From positions 20,249 to 84,248 of the forward strand of contig NZ_JBEZFP010000025.1 in assembly GCF_040649515.1 (NCBI RefSeq): a stretch of DNA of 64,000 nucleotides, in the 5' to 3' direction. This document shows positions 25,030 through 33,907 of this stretch, in pieces. The position numbers and the translations under genes were made by a program. Positions within the stretch are counted from its first letter, which is position 1; the number at the start of each line of letters is the position of its first letter. The notes under the pieces are model-generated. The model was not told the DNA's origin and did no database searches. It saw only the letters and a program-made list of their open reading frames with translations. Source of the stretch: Yinghuangia elevatio (GTDB lineage Bacteria; Actinomycetota; Actinomycetes; Streptomycetales; Streptomycetaceae).

Positions 25030-25347
25030 ATGCCGGGCGCCCGCGTGGATTCGATCGTCGTCTACACGACGCGCGTCGAGGCGTGCCGCGAGTTCTACGC
25101 GGGCCTGGGCCTGGAGTTCACGCGCGAGCGGCACAGCAAGGGCCATGAGCATTACGCCGCGGTCCTCGACGGGGGCGGGGTGTTCGAGATCTATCCGGCC
25201 ACCCCGGCGCGCGTCACCGGCGCGCTGCGGATCGGCCTGGTGGTCGACGGCGCCGGGCTGCCGCCGGGCCGGCGTACGTTGCGCGACCCGGACGGCAGGG
25301 CGGTTGTCGTCGGCCCGTCCGAGGGGGTTACCCCGGAGGCCAGGTGA
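25030..25347 (+). CDS. Glyoxalase/VOC-like protein
   Basis: A 105-residue single-module protein of the vicinal oxygen chelate superfamily. The pattern SIVVYTTRVEACREFYAGLGLEF opens the first beta-alpha-beta unit, and VFEIYPA and LRDPDGRAVVV are typical later strands. It is short and lacks an obvious full set of metal ligands, so it may be a binding protein rather than an enzyme. It is divergent from rnz, and its 3' end overlaps that of the HIT gene by 20 bp. Confidence 0.7.
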   Translation: MPGARVDSIVVYTTRVEACREFYAGLGLEFTRERHSKGHEHYAAVLDGGGVFEIYPATPARVTGALRIGLVVDGAGLPPGRRTLRDPDGRAVVVGPSEGVTPEAR

Positions 25348-25690
25348 GGCCGCGGCCGCCCATCACGTGGGCGTGTACGTGGAAGACCGTCTGTCCCGCG
25401 CCCGCGCCCGTGTTGAAGACGACGCGGTAGCCGGTTTCGTCGATGCCCTCGCCGGCCGCCACCGCTGCCGCCTCGGCGAGCAGCGTGCCCGCCAACTCCG
25501 GCTCGGCCGCGCCCAGTTCGCCGGCGTTCGGGTAGTGGGCGCGCGGGATGACGAGGATGTGCGTGGGCGCCTGCGGGTTGATGTCGCGGAAGGCGACGAA
25601 GTCCTTCGTCTCGCGGACCACCGTGGCGGGGACGTCCCCGGCCACGATCTTGCAGAACAGGCAGTCCGCCTGGGCTTCCCCGGCCGCCAT
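25328..25690 (-). CDS. HIT family nucleotide-binding protein
   Basis: A 120-residue histidine-triad protein of the Hint branch, which hydrolyses nucleoside phosphoramidates. The N-terminus carries the Cys pair DCLFCKIVAGD, and the active site HVHAHVMGG lies near the C-terminus. The ATG at 25690 is preferred because GGAGG lies 5 nt before it; the ATG at 25702 lacks this. It belongs to the leftward rsmE group. Confidence 0.92.
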   Translation of the reverse strand: MAAGEAQADCLFCKIVAGDVPATVVRETKDFVAFRDINPQAPTHILVIPRAHYPNAGELGAAEPELAGTLLAEAAAVAAGEGIDETGYRVVFNTGAGAGQTVFHVHAHVMGGRGLTWPPG

Positions 25691-25754
25691 GCGTACCTCC
25701 ATCTGGATGCTGGTTGGGCGCGATCGTATCGGCTGGCCGCGGCGGGGCCGGGCT

Positions 25755-26495
25755 TCAGGCCCAGCGGCCCGACGCGGCCATCAGTACGGAGGCCGCCGAC
25801 ACGCCTGCCGTCGACGTGCGCAGCACGGTCGGGCCGAGCCGGTACGCCCGGGCGCCCGCCTCCGCGAAGACCGCGAGCTCTTCCGGGCTGACGCCGCCCT
25901 CCGGCCCCACGACGAGGACGACGTCGCCGTCGGCCGGCACCTCGACCGCCGCGATCGGGTCCGCGGCGGCCTCGTGCAGCACCCCCGCGAAGGCCGCTTC
26001 CCGCAGCATGCCCGCGACCTGACGCGTCGTCATGAGCTCGGTGACGTCCGGCAGATGTACGCGCCGCGCCTGCTTGCCGGCCTCGCGTGCGGTGGACCGC
26101 CACTTGGCGAGCGACTTGGCGCCGCGCTCGCCCTTCCACTGGGTGATGCACCGGGAGGCCGCCCACGGGACGACCACGTCGACGCCGACCTCGGTCATGG
26201 TCTCGACGGCCAGCTCGCCGCGGTCCCCCTTGGGCAGCGCCTGGACGACGACGATGCGGGGTGCGGGCGGCGGCTCCTCGGTGCGCTCGCCGACGTCGAC
26301 GTGCAGCGTGTCCTTGCCCTCGACGGCGGCGACGGTGCCGCGTACCGCGACGCCGCGCCCGTCGGTGAGGACGACTTCCTCGCCGACCGCGACGCGCCGC
26401 ACGGTGACGGCGTGCCGGCCTTCCGCCCCGTCGAGGACCACCCGGCGGGCGGTGCGGAGGGCGGGGTCGTCCGTGAGGAAGACGGGGGCGCTCAT
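25755..26495 (-). CDS. rsmE: 16S rRNA m3U1498 methyltransferase
   Basis: A 246-residue SPOUT-class methyltransferase that methylates U1498 of 16S rRNA. The N-terminal PUA-like domain contains GAEGRHAVTVRRVAVGEEV. The knotted catalytic domain has VVGPEGGVSPEEL and RLGPTVLRTSTAG, which bind S-adenosylmethionine. It normally follows dnaJ in actinomycetes; here the nitronate monooxygenase gene lies between. Confidence 0.95.
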   Translation of the reverse strand: MSAPVFLTDDPALRTARRVVLDGAEGRHAVTVRRVAVGEEVVLTDGRGVAVRGTVAAVEGKDTLHVDVGERTEEPPPAPRIVVVQALPKGDRGELAVETMTEVGVDVVVPWAASRCITQWKGERGAKSLAKWRSTAREAGKQARRVHLPDVTELMTTRQVAGMLREAAFAGVLHEAAADPIAAVEVPADGDVVLVVGPEGGVSPEELAVFAEAGARAYRLGPTVLRTSTAGVSAASVLMAASGRWA

Positions 26496-26559
26496 GGGGT
26501 CGGCTCCGAAGGCGTGGGCGGTGCCGCGGGCATGGGGGTGCCGCGGGCGGCGGGTCGGG

Positions 26560-27627
26560 TCAATCCTCTCGTGCCGCGGCCAGCTCGTCGGCCAGGCGCT
26601 TCACCACAGCTGCCGCGGGCTCGTCGCGCGCGAGGCGCCAGCCCTGCCCGGCCCACAACGCCATCGCCTCGGGGTCTCCCGCCGCGGCCGAGGCGCGCCG
26701 CAACGTCGCCGTGGCGTAGTGCACTTCGGGGTAGGCGGCCGGTGCGTACGCGTCGTTGCGGGCGAGGAACCCGTTGACCAGGCCGCGGGCCGGGCGGCCG
26801 GAGAAAGCCCGGGTGAGGCGTGTGCGGTCGTAGCGCGCGTCGGCCAGCGCGGCCTTGTACGGCGCCGGGGCGCCGCTCTCCGGGCAGCGCAGGAAGGCCG
26901 TGCCCAGTTGGGCGGCGACGGCTCCGGCCGCGAGCACGGCCGCCACCTGCTCGCCGGTCATGATCCCGCCCGCGGCGACGTACGGCAGGGTGGTGACCGC
27001 GCGCACGAGTCCGAGCAGGGCGAGCAGGCCGTACGGCTCGGTGCCGGCCTCGGCGTCGTTGTCCCACCGCCCTTGGTGGGCGCCGGCTTCGACGCCCTGC
27101 ACGATCAGCAGGTCCGGTCCGGCCGCGGCGGCGCGTTCCGCCTCCTCGGGTGTGGTCACCGTGACGGCTGTGGCCGTGCCCCTGGCCCGGAAGTCCGCGA
27201 GCACGCCGCGGTCAGGGCAGCCGAAGGTGAACGACACCACCGCGACGGGATCGGCCAGGAGAGCGGCGACCTTGGCGTCCCAGTCGTCGTCGAGTCCGTG
27301 CGGCGGAACCTCGCCGAGCGCCACGCCCAGTCGCGCGGCCTCCGGTGCCAGGCGGTCGCGGTACGCCCCGACCTGCCCGGCGGCGGCGCCCTCGGCGGCC
27401 TCTCCCGGCACGAACAGGTTGACGCCGAACGGCAGTCCCGTGGCCGCGCGCAGCTCGGCGATCTCGGCGGTCATCGCCTCCGCGGTCTTGTAGCCCGCCG
27501 CGAGGAACCCGAGAGCGCCCGCACCGCACACCGCCGCCGCCAGCGGTGGCCCGGACGCCCCGCCCGCCATCGGCGCCTGTACGAGCGGCAGCCGCACCGG
27601 CCACTCGATCCGCGATCCGGCGTCCAC
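26560..27627 (-). CDS. Nitronate monooxygenase family flavoprotein
   Basis: A 355-residue FMN-dependent TIM-barrel enzyme of the 2-nitropropane dioxygenase family. It starts LPLVQAPMAGGASGPPLAAAVCGAGALGFLAAG, with the FMN phosphate site later in YVAAGGIMTGEQVAAVLAAGA and LGTAFLRCPES. GVEAGAHQG carries the conserved active-site His region. The start is GTG. Substrates of the family include alkyl nitronates; the physiological role is uncertain. Confidence 0.9.
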   Translation of the reverse strand: MDAGSRIEWPVRLPLVQAPMAGGASGPPLAAAVCGAGALGFLAAGYKTAEAMTAEIAELRAATGLPFGVNLFVPGEAAEGAAAGQVGAYRDRLAPEAARLGVALGEVPPHGLDDDWDAKVAALLADPVAVVSFTFGCPDRGVLADFRARGTATAVTVTTPEEAERAAAAGPDLLIVQGVEAGAHQGRWDNDAEAGTEPYGLLALLGLVRAVTTLPYVAAGGIMTGEQVAAVLAAGAVAAQLGTAFLRCPESGAPAPYKAALADARYDRTRLTRAFSGRPARGLVNGFLARNDAYAPAAYPEVHYATATLRRASAAAGDPEAMALWAGQGWRLARDEPAAAVVKRLADELAAARED

Positions 27628-27937
27628 TACCGCACCTCCCGGTCACTGGGGTCACCCGCGTGACACGACCGTACGCCCGGCACCGGCCCGGAAGCCACGG
27701 ACCACGCCCCGCGCGCGCCCCGGACCGCGTCGTGCCGCCGCACGCCGCCTCGGCCGCACCGCCCGACCCCACGGCTCCGGCTGCGCACCGCCCGCCCGCA
27801 AACAGCCGAGGGACGGGCCCGCAGGACCCGTCCCTCGCTCCGTACCGTGCGTGCCGTGCTGTAGGTACCTGTTGGCGCCTGTTCGTGCTGTGGCGCTGTC
27901 CGCGCTGTGCCGTTCCGCAGCGTGGCACCGGTTCGCC
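27628..27937. other. Intergenic region between dnaJ and nitronate monooxygenase
   Basis: About 310 bp. It contains the dnaJ terminator at 27808-27836 and must carry the promoter for the nitronate monooxygenase-rsmE-HIT group. No gene is visible. Confidence 0.55.
27808..27836 (-). terminator. hrcA-dnaJ terminator
   Basis: A perfect 10-bp stem (GAGGGACGGG, 27808-27817, with 27827-27836) about 100 bp beyond the dnaJ stop. Confidence 0.7.
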
Positions 27938-29068
27938 TCAGCGCCCGTTGAAGGCGTCCTTCAGGCGGGAGAACAACCCCTGCTGCCCCGGCGAGAACTG
28001 CCCCTGGGGCCGCTCCTCGGCCCGCAACTTGGCGAGCCTGCGCAGGAGTTCCTCCTGCTCCGGGTCGAGCTTCGAGGGCGTCTGCACCTCGACGTGCACC
28101 AGGAGGTCGCCCCGGCCGCCGCCCCGCAGGTGCGTGATGCCCCTGCCGTGCAGCGGGATGGACTGGCCGGACTGGGTGCCCGGCCTGATGTCGATCTCCG
28201 CGACGCCGTCCAGCGTCTCCAGCGGCACCTTCGTGCCCAGGGCCGCGGCCGTCATCGGGATGGTGACCGTGCAGTGCAGGTCGTCGCCGCGGCGCTGGAA
28301 CGTCGGGTGCGGGACCTCTGCGATCTCGACGTAGAGGTCGCCGGCCGGGCCGCCGCCCGGGCCGACCTCGCCCTCGCCCGCGAGTTGGATGCGCGTGCCG
28401 GAGTCGACGCCCGCCGGGATCTTGACGGTGAGCGTGCGGCGCGCGCGTACGCGTCCGTCGCCCGCGCACTCCGGGCACGGGGTCGGCACCACGGTGCCGA
28501 AGCCCTGGCACTGCGGGCACGGGCGCGACGTCATGACCTGGCCGAGGAACGACCGTGTGACCTGGCTGACCTCGCCGCGGCCCCGGCACATGTCGCACGT
28601 CTGCGCGGTGGTGCCGGGAGCGGCGCCCTCGCCGTTGCAGGTGTTGCAGGTGACCGCGGTGTCGACCTGGATCTCCCGGGTCGTGCCGAACGCCGCCTCC
28701 TCCAACTGCACCTCGATGCGGATCATGGCGTCCTGGCCGCGGCGGGTGCGCGAGCGCGGGCCGCGCTGGCTCGCCTGGCCGAAGAACGCGTCCATGATGT
28801 CGCTGAAGCCGAAGCCCGCGCCGAAGCCGCCGCCGGGCCCGGCCCCCGCGCCGCCGAGCGGGTCGCCGCCGAGGTCGTACATCTGCCGCTTCTGCGGGTC
28901 CGAGAGGACCTCGTAGGCGGCGTTGATCTCCTTGAAGCGCTCTTGCGTCTTGGGGTCCGGATTCACATCCGGGTGCAGTTCGCGGGCGAGGCGGCGGAAG
29001 GCCTTCTTGATCTCCTCGGGCGTGGCGTCGCGCCGAACACCCAGGACCTCGTAGTAATCAGTGGTCAA
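27938..29068 (-). CDS. dnaJ: Chaperone DnaJ
   Basis: A 376-residue type I J-protein, co-chaperone of DnaK. The J domain has HPD at 32-34. A Gly/Phe region follows (about 70-95). The zinc domain has four CxxCxGxG repeats: CNTCNGEG, CDMCRGRG, CPQCQGFG and CPECAGDG. The C-terminal substrate-binding domains complete the protein. The start is TTG directly after the hrcA stop (TAG then TTG, no gap), so translation is probably coupled. Linked to hrcA, it corresponds to the second dnaJ of streptomycetes. Confidence 0.95.
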   Translation of the reverse strand: MTTDYYEVLGVRRDATPEEIKKAFRRLARELHPDVNPDPKTQERFKEINAAYEVLSDPQKRQMYDLGGDPLGGAGAGPGGGFGAGFGFSDIMDAFFGQASQRGPRSRTRRGQDAMIRIEVQLEEAAFGTTREIQVDTAVTCNTCNGEGAAPGTTAQTCDMCRGRGEVSQVTRSFLGQVMTSRPCPQCQGFGTVVPTPCPECAGDGRVRARRTLTVKIPAGVDSGTRIQLAGEGEVGPGGGPAGDLYVEIAEVPHPTFQRRGDDLHCTVTIPMTAAALGTKVPLETLDGVAEIDIRPGTQSGQSIPLHGRGITHLRGGGRGDLLVHVEVQTPSKLDPEQEELLRRLAKLRAEERPQGQFSPGQQGLFSRLKDAFNGR

Positions 29069-30085
29069 CTACGACTCCGCGAGAATCTGTCCGACGTACC
29101 GTGCCACGGCGCGTACCGCTCCCATCGTTCCGGGGTAGTCCATCCTGGTCGGCCCGAGCACGCCGAGTTTGGCGAGGGCCTCGTCCCCGCTGCCGTACCC
29201 GACGGACACCACCGAGGTGGCGGCCAGTCCCTCGTGCATGTTCTCGTGGCCGATACGCACCACCATGGCAGGCTCGGTGGCCTCCCCGAGCAGGCGCAGG
29301 AGCACGACATGCTCCTCCAGGGCCTCGAGTACCGGGCGGATCGTCATCGGGAAGTCGGTGCCGAACCGGGTGAGGTTCGCGGTTCCCGCGAGGACGACCC
29401 GCTCTTCCTGCTGCTCCACGAGGGTGTCGAGCAGGGCGGCGAGGACTGTGGTGACGATCGGCCGCTCCTCGGCCGTGAAGGACTCGCCGAGGTCCTGCAC
29501 CAGCAGGGCGACGTCGGCGAAGCGCCTGCCGACGACGACGCCGTTGATCCGGCCGCGGAGGTCGGCGAGCAGGGTGTCGCCGATCGGGCCGGGTGCGTCC
29601 AGCACGCGCTGTTCGACCCGCCCGGTGTTGGTGATGAGCACGAGCATGATCCGGGTCGGTGCCAGGGTCAGCAGCTCGACGTGCCGGATGGTGGACCGGG
29701 TGAGGGACGGGTACTGCACCACGGCGACCTGGTGGGTCAGCTGGGCGAGCAGGCGCACGGTGCGGCCGACCACGTCGTCGAGGTCCACGGCGCCGTCCAG
29801 GAAGAGCTGGATCGCCCGGCGCTCGGGCGTGGACAGCGGCTTGATGCCCGCGAGCCGGTCGACGAAGAGCCGGTAGCCCTTGTCGGTGGGTACGCGGCCC
29901 GCGCTGGTGTGGGGCTGGGTGATGTACCCCTCCTCCTCCAGCGCGGCCATGTCGTTGCGGATGGTCGCCGGGGAGACCCCGAGGTTGTGCCGTTCCGCGA
30001 GCGCTTTGGATCCGACGGGCTCGTGAGTCGCCACGTAGTCCTGCACGATGGCGCGCAGCACGTCGAGCTTGCGGTCGTCGAGCAC
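29069..30085 (-). CDS. hrcA: Heat-inducible transcription repressor HrcA
   Basis: A 338-residue repressor that binds CIRCE and is kept active by GroEL. The N-terminal winged helix (KLDVLRAIVQDYVATHEPVG, then LGVSPATIRNDMAALEEEGY) is followed by a GAF-like domain and a helical dimer domain. The GTG at 30085 has GGGAGG 8 nt upstream; another GTG at 30094 is possible. A perfect CIRCE lies 23-49 bp upstream, so the gene represses itself and dnaJ. Confidence 0.95.
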   Translation of the reverse strand: MLDDRKLDVLRAIVQDYVATHEPVGSKALAERHNLGVSPATIRNDMAALEEEGYITQPHTSAGRVPTDKGYRLFVDRLAGIKPLSTPERRAIQLFLDGAVDLDDVVGRTVRLLAQLTHQVAVVQYPSLTRSTIRHVELLTLAPTRIMLVLITNTGRVEQRVLDAPGPIGDTLLADLRGRINGVVVGRRFADVALLVQDLGESFTAEERPIVTTVLAALLDTLVEQQEERVVLAGTANLTRFGTDFPMTIRPVLEALEEHVVLLRLLGEATEPAMVVRIGHENMHEGLAATSVVSVGYGSGDEALAKLGVLGPTRMDYPGTMGAVRAVARYVGQILAES

Positions 30086-30107
30086 CGTGCGCACCTCCCT
30101 GACCTGC

Positions 30108-30134
30108 CTGGCACTCCGCTTGCTGGAGTGCCAG
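30108..30134 (-). promoter_or_regulatory. CIRCE operator
   Basis: CTGGCACTC, 9-nt spacer, GAGTGCCAG: a perfect 9-9-9 inverted repeat matching the CIRCE consensus except at the two outer positions of each arm. It lies just upstream of hrcA and 53 bp before the divergent hydrolase gene. Confidence 0.93.
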
Positions 30135-30187
30135 TGTACGGCGACGCCGATGCGTCCGTACCCTGCCGTCTGTGGAAGGGTCGCAGG

Positions 30188-30919
30188 ATGGTACACGCGG
30201 AACATGACGAATGGACGCGTTGGGGCCCTGTGGCACCCGGGGTGTTCGTCGCGCGGCTGCCCGAACTGGACCTGAACGTCGTGGCGGTGGCGGGCCCCGA
30301 GGGCTTCGCGCTCGTCGACACCGGCTCGTACGAACGCGAGACGCGCGGGCTCCTCGCGGGCCTCGAGCGCATGCTCTCGGAGCACGGCCTCCCCTATCGC
30401 GCGCTGGCAGTGGTGAACACACACGGTCACTTCGACCACTGCTATGGCAACGCAGAAGTCCTACGGCAGTTCCCGGACGTCGAAATCGTGGCCCACGAGG
30501 CCCTGCCGGCCTATCTGGCCGAGTGGGGCGAGCGGGGCCGCGCCGACGCGCTGCGCTACGGCATGCCCGCGGACGACATGGCCGCGGTACGTATTGTCCC
30601 GCCCACGGTCCTGGTCCCGCACGACGGGTCGCTGCCGCTCGGGGTCATGGGGGCCGAGGTGTACGCGCCGGGGCGCGGCCACACCGGGTGCGACGTGGTG
30701 GTCCACGTCCCGGACGCGGACCTGCTGGTCGCCGGGGACCTGCTGGAGGAGTCGGCGCCGCCGTCGTACGGTCCCGACTCGTACCCGGACGAGTGGCCGG
30801 GTGCGCTGGAGCGGGTGTTGGAGCTGCCGGCGAGCGTGCTGGTGCCTGGGCACGGCGCCCTGGTGGACCGGGACTTCGCCGAACGCCAGTTGGCGTACGT
30901 GCGCGGTCGGCGGGCCTGA
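30188..30919 (+). CDS. Metallo-beta-lactamase-fold hydrolase
   Basis: A 243-residue hydrolase. The metal-binding HxHxDH motif appears as NTHGHFDHCYGN near residue 80, with further ligands in GRGHTGCDVVVH (about 160), VAGDLLEE and LVPGHGALV. This is the glyoxalase II-like branch; the substrate is unknown. The ATG at 30188 is favoured by the fold's start. It is divergent from hrcA. The stop codon is part of a duplicated 14-bp unit. Confidence 0.85.
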   Translation: MVHAEHDEWTRWGPVAPGVFVARLPELDLNVVAVAGPEGFALVDTGSYERETRGLLAGLERMLSEHGLPYRALAVVNTHGHFDHCYGNAEVLRQFPDVEIVAHEALPAYLAEWGERGRADALRYGMPADDMAAVRIVPPTVLVPHDGSLPLGVMGAEVYAPGRGHTGCDVVVHVPDADLLVAGDLLEESAPPSYGPDSYPDEWPGALERVLELPASVLVPGHGALVDRDFAERQLAYVRGRRA

Positions 30920-30970
30920 ACCGGCGCGCCTGAACGGGTGACGGCGGCCGGACCGCTAGCGTCGGTCGCT

Positions 30971-31813
30971 ATGCGCAGCAGGAGTTACGGGCCCGATCTG
31001 ACACCGCCGTGGAAGAAGCCCAAGGCGGTCCCCGAGGTGGCGGCCGACCGGGACCTGGTGGTCGAGGAGGTCGAGACCGGGTTCTGCGGCGCGGTGGTGC
31101 GGGTGGAGAAGACCCCGGAGGGGTTCACCGTCACGCTGGAGGACCGGCACGGCAAGCTGCGGGTGTTCCCGATGGAGCCTCGCGGGTTCATGGTGGACGG
31201 CGCCGTCGTCACGCTGGTGCGGCCGCGTGCGGCGCAGGCGGCGCCGGCCGGGCCGACGCGTACCGCCTCGGGCTCGGTCGCGGTGCACGGCGCGAAGGCG
31301 CGGGTGGCACGCGCCGGGCGCATCTATGTCGAAGGCCGGCACGACGCGGAGTTGGTCGAGCGCGTGTGGGGCGACGACCTGCGCATCGAGGGCGTGGTCG
31401 TGGAGTTCCTGGAAGGCGTCGACGACCTCCCGGCGGTGGTACGCGAGTTCCGCCCCGGTCCGGGCCGCCGGCTGGGCGTGCTGGTCGACCACTTGGTGCC
31501 GGGCTCGAAGGAGAGCCGGATCGCCGCCGAGGTGGCCGCGGGGCCGTACGGGGCCGATGTGCTGGTCACCGGACACCCGTTCATCGACATCTGGCAGGCG
31601 GTCAAACCGTCGGTGCTGGGTATCGGCACGTGGCCCGAGGTGCCGCGCGGGGTGGTGTGGAAGGACGGCGTGAACGCGGCGCTGGGCCGTGCCACGTCCA
31701 CCGGCGAAACGTGGCGCTGGATCCTGTCGCACGTCGACTCGTACCGGGATCTGGAGCCCGCGCTGCTCGGCCGGGTCGAGGAGATCATCGATTTCGTGAC
31801 CACCCCGGAATGA
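30971..31813 (+). CDS. DUF3097 family protein
   Basis: A 280-residue protein of a family found widely in actinobacteria, with no known function. It opens SRSYGPDLTPPWKKPK, has a small beta-rich N-terminal part (to about 90), then a Toprim/helicase-like alternating pattern (RIYVEGRHDAELVERVWG, GVLVDHLVPGSKESRIAAEV, VLVTGHPFIDIWQAVKP). The Toprim-like reading is my inference from the first Glu and later acidic residues. The ATG at 30971 is chosen by family start; a GTG at 30938 is in frame. It closes the hrcA-side conserved block. Confidence 0.75.
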   Translation: MRSRSYGPDLTPPWKKPKAVPEVAADRDLVVEEVETGFCGAVVRVEKTPEGFTVTLEDRHGKLRVFPMEPRGFMVDGAVVTLVRPRAAQAAPAGPTRTASGSVAVHGAKARVARAGRIYVEGRHDAELVERVWGDDLRIEGVVVEFLEGVDDLPAVVREFRPGPGRRLGVLVDHLVPGSKESRIAAEVAAGPYGADVLVTGHPFIDIWQAVKPSVLGIGTWPEVPRGVVWKDGVNAALGRATSTGETWRWILSHVDSYRDLEPALLGRVEEIIDFVTTPE

Positions 31814-31878
31814 CGAACTCCCGGGCCGCAACAACTTGTTAACAAGTGTCCACGTGGCAAGACGGAATGCCGCGATCG

Positions 31879-31908
31879 TTGACCCGATTAACCGGTTCCT
31901 GACACAGT
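31879..31908 (+). promoter_or_regulatory. Candidate promoter of the sulfur operon
   Basis: TTGACC at 31879-31884 and a weak -10 (CACAGT, 31903-31908, 18-bp spacer) would start the transcript at or next to the GTG of the leader peptide at 31916. The -10 is poor, so this is tentative. Confidence 0.35.
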
Positions 31909-31915
31909 CGACGAC

Positions 31916-32017
31916 GTGAGTTCGGACCGCCGCCCCGGCAGGGCCTCCCAGGCCCTCGTTTCGCGCCGCCACATCGACTTCTGTCGAGTCGCCGGCGCCA
32001 TCTGTGCCGTCCGCTAA
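31916..32017 (+). CDS. Putative cysteine-responsive leader peptide
   Basis: A 33-residue open frame starting GTG, containing SRRHIDFCRVAGAIC near its end, with two Cys and a TAA stop. This matches, from memory, a class of short actinobacterial peptides annotated as putative leader peptide upstream of sulfur-assimilation genes, with the core RRHxDxxRVxxAxC. Here it precedes an ABC importer and an arylsulfatase. Stalling at Cys codons when cysteine is low would switch on the operon. It has no ribosome site and may be leaderless. A 305-nt leader separates it from the first transporter gene. Confidence 0.75.
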   Translation: MSSDRRPGRASQALVSRRHIDFCRVAGAICAVR

Positions 32018-32170
32018 CGGTTTCCCCGAGGGTTCACCGCCGCGACACGGCCGCTGACCCTTCTTCCTTTCCCGGGTATCCGGCGCATTAGCCGCGCCGT
32101 CCCCCGCCCTTTTCGGCTTCCGCATGCGGTGGTTTCCCCGCAGGCGCGTCCGCCGCTGCCCTGAATCCCC

Positions 32171-32270
32171 GCGACCGCCGTCGACTGCGACGCCTTTCCC
32201 TGCGACCGCCGTCGACTGCGACACCTTTCACCGCGACCGCCTTTCACCGCGACCGGCTTTCCCTGCAACT
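32171..32270 (+). repeat. Tandem repeat in the sulfur operon leader
   Basis: GCGACCGCC-type units begin at 32171, 32202, 32233 and 32249. The first two share about 26 of 31 bases including GTCGACTGCGAC; later units are shortened to about 16 bp with CTTTCACC or CTTTCCCT. It lies between the leader peptide and the first transporter gene, in transcribed DNA. Confidence 0.75.
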
Positions 32271-32322
32271 GCCGCCCACCTCGACCCCCACTTTGCCTCG
32301 AACCGCTCAGAGGAGCTTCGCC

Positions 32323-33891
32323 ATGTCCGTATCCTCCCTTGCCACCAGTCGCCGGACCCTCTTGCGCGCCGCCGGGGCCGGTGCCGTTCTGCTGGGTCTG
32401 GCCGGGTGCAAGTCGGCGGTCGACGAGAACAAGTCGACGCCCGCCGGGGCGAGCGGCGCCCCCAAGAAGGGCGGGACGCTGCAAATAGGCAGCCTGGTCG
32501 ATTTCACGCCCGCACTGCTCTTCACGCAGAACTCGTTCACCGCACTGGCCCGGCTGGTGTTCAACACGCTGACCTCGTACGACAACGACCTGAGGCCGCA
32601 GCCGCAGTTGGCGAAGTCGTGGCAGGTAGCGCCGGACGGCACCAGTGTCACGTTCCAACTGCGCGAGGGTGTGAAGTTCCATTCCGGGCGCCCGTTCACC
32701 GCCGAGGACGTGGTGTTCGCCGTCAACAATCTCAAGGACCCCAAGCGCAGCGCGCAATTGCGGGCGACCGCCGCGGTGGTCTCGGACATCACCGTCATCA
32801 GCCCGACCGAGCTGACACTCAAGCTCGCACACCCGGTGAGCAATCTGTTCGACCTCTTCGAGTTCATGTTCATCACCGACCGGGAGTCCGTCGAGGACGC
32901 GGTGACCGGCAAGAAGCTGATCGGCACCGGCCCGTTCGTCTTCAAGAACTGGACGCCGGGCGCCTCGATCTCGTTCGCCAAGAACCCGGAGTACTTTGTG
33001 CCCGAGCGGCCGTACTTCGACAATGTCGAGGTACGGATCATCCCGCAGGCCGACTCGCTCCTCTCGGCGCTGCGCGGCAAGCAGATCCAGCTCGCCCTTG
33101 GCCTCAGCGGCCGGGACATCGCCCCGATCAAGTCCGACGGCCAGTTCGCCATCCAGGAGTTCGACACCGGCGGCGGCGCGATCTACATCGGCGCGAACGT
33201 GACGGTCAAGCCGCTGGACGACAAGCGGGTGCGCCAGGCCATCTCGTTCGCGGTGGACCGCGACCGCATCCTCCAGCAGGGCCTGGGCGGCTACGGTCTC
33301 GCGTCGTCCGCGCCGTGGCCCAAGTCCTCGCCCGCCTACTCGGACGCGACCGCGCGCCGCTACCCGCACGACCCGGCGCGGGCCAAGGCGCTGCTCGCCG
33401 AGGCCGGCGCGGCCAACCTCGACCTGCCGCTGGCGTTCCTCAGCACCTCGTCGGCGGTCGCCCAGATGATCCAGTTCGACCTCCAGCAGGTCGGCATCAA
33501 GACCACCCTGGAGCCGCTCGACCCGGCGAAGTTCCAGGCGCAGCTGATCAGCCAGACGATGCCGGCGCTGTGGGCGGGGGCGCACGGCTTCGCCCAGGTG
33601 CATCCGTCGACGCTGGCGGTCAGCGCGTACCCGTTCAACGAGGCGAAGAACACCTCGAAGTTCTCCGACCCCCGGTACACCGAGATCGTGCAGCGCGCGT
33701 GGCGGCAGGCGGACCCGGACAGCGCGCAGGCGAAGGCGGCGTACCAGGACCTGAGCGAGGTCCTGCTCGACCAGCAGTTCGTGATCGACCTGATCGTGCT
33801 GGCGAACCTGCACGCGGCGACGAGCAACCTTCAGGGCGTGGCACAGAACGAGTTCACCGCGCTGAACCTCGACGACGCCTATCTGGCGTGA
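32323..33891 (+). CDS. ABC transporter substrate-binding lipoprotein (dipeptide type)
   Basis: A 522-residue SBP_bac_5 family protein. A twin-arginine signal with lipobox (SRRTLLRAAGAGAVLLGLAGC) indicates Tat export and lipid anchoring. The mature protein has the family's PQPQLAKSWQVAPDGTSVTFQLREGVKFHSG and VRQAISFAVDRDRI blocks. AGGAG precedes the ATG. Family members bind peptides, nickel or opines. With a sulfatase in the operon, a sulfate ester is a plausible ligand, by inference. Confidence 0.92.
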   Translation: MSVSSLATSRRTLLRAAGAGAVLLGLAGCKSAVDENKSTPAGASGAPKKGGTLQIGSLVDFTPALLFTQNSFTALARLVFNTLTSYDNDLRPQPQLAKSWQVAPDGTSVTFQLREGVKFHSGRPFTAEDVVFAVNNLKDPKRSAQLRATAAVVSDITVISPTELTLKLAHPVSNLFDLFEFMFITDRESVEDAVTGKKLIGTGPFVFKNWTPGASISFAKNPEYFVPERPYFDNVEVRIIPQADSLLSALRGKQIQLALGLSGRDIAPIKSDGQFAIQEFDTGGGAIYIGANVTVKPLDDKRVRQAISFAVDRDRILQQGLGGYGLASSAPWPKSSPAYSDATARRYPHDPARAKALLAEAGAANLDLPLAFLSTSSAVAQMIQFDLQQVGIKTTLEPLDPAKFQAQLISQTMPALWAGAHGFAQVHPSTLAVSAYPFNEAKNTSKFSDPRYTEIVQRAWRQADPDSAQAKAAYQDLSEVLLDQQFVIDLIVLANLHAATSNLQGVAQNEFTALNLDDAYLA

Positions 33892-33907
33892 CGGGCGGAC
33901 TGCGACC

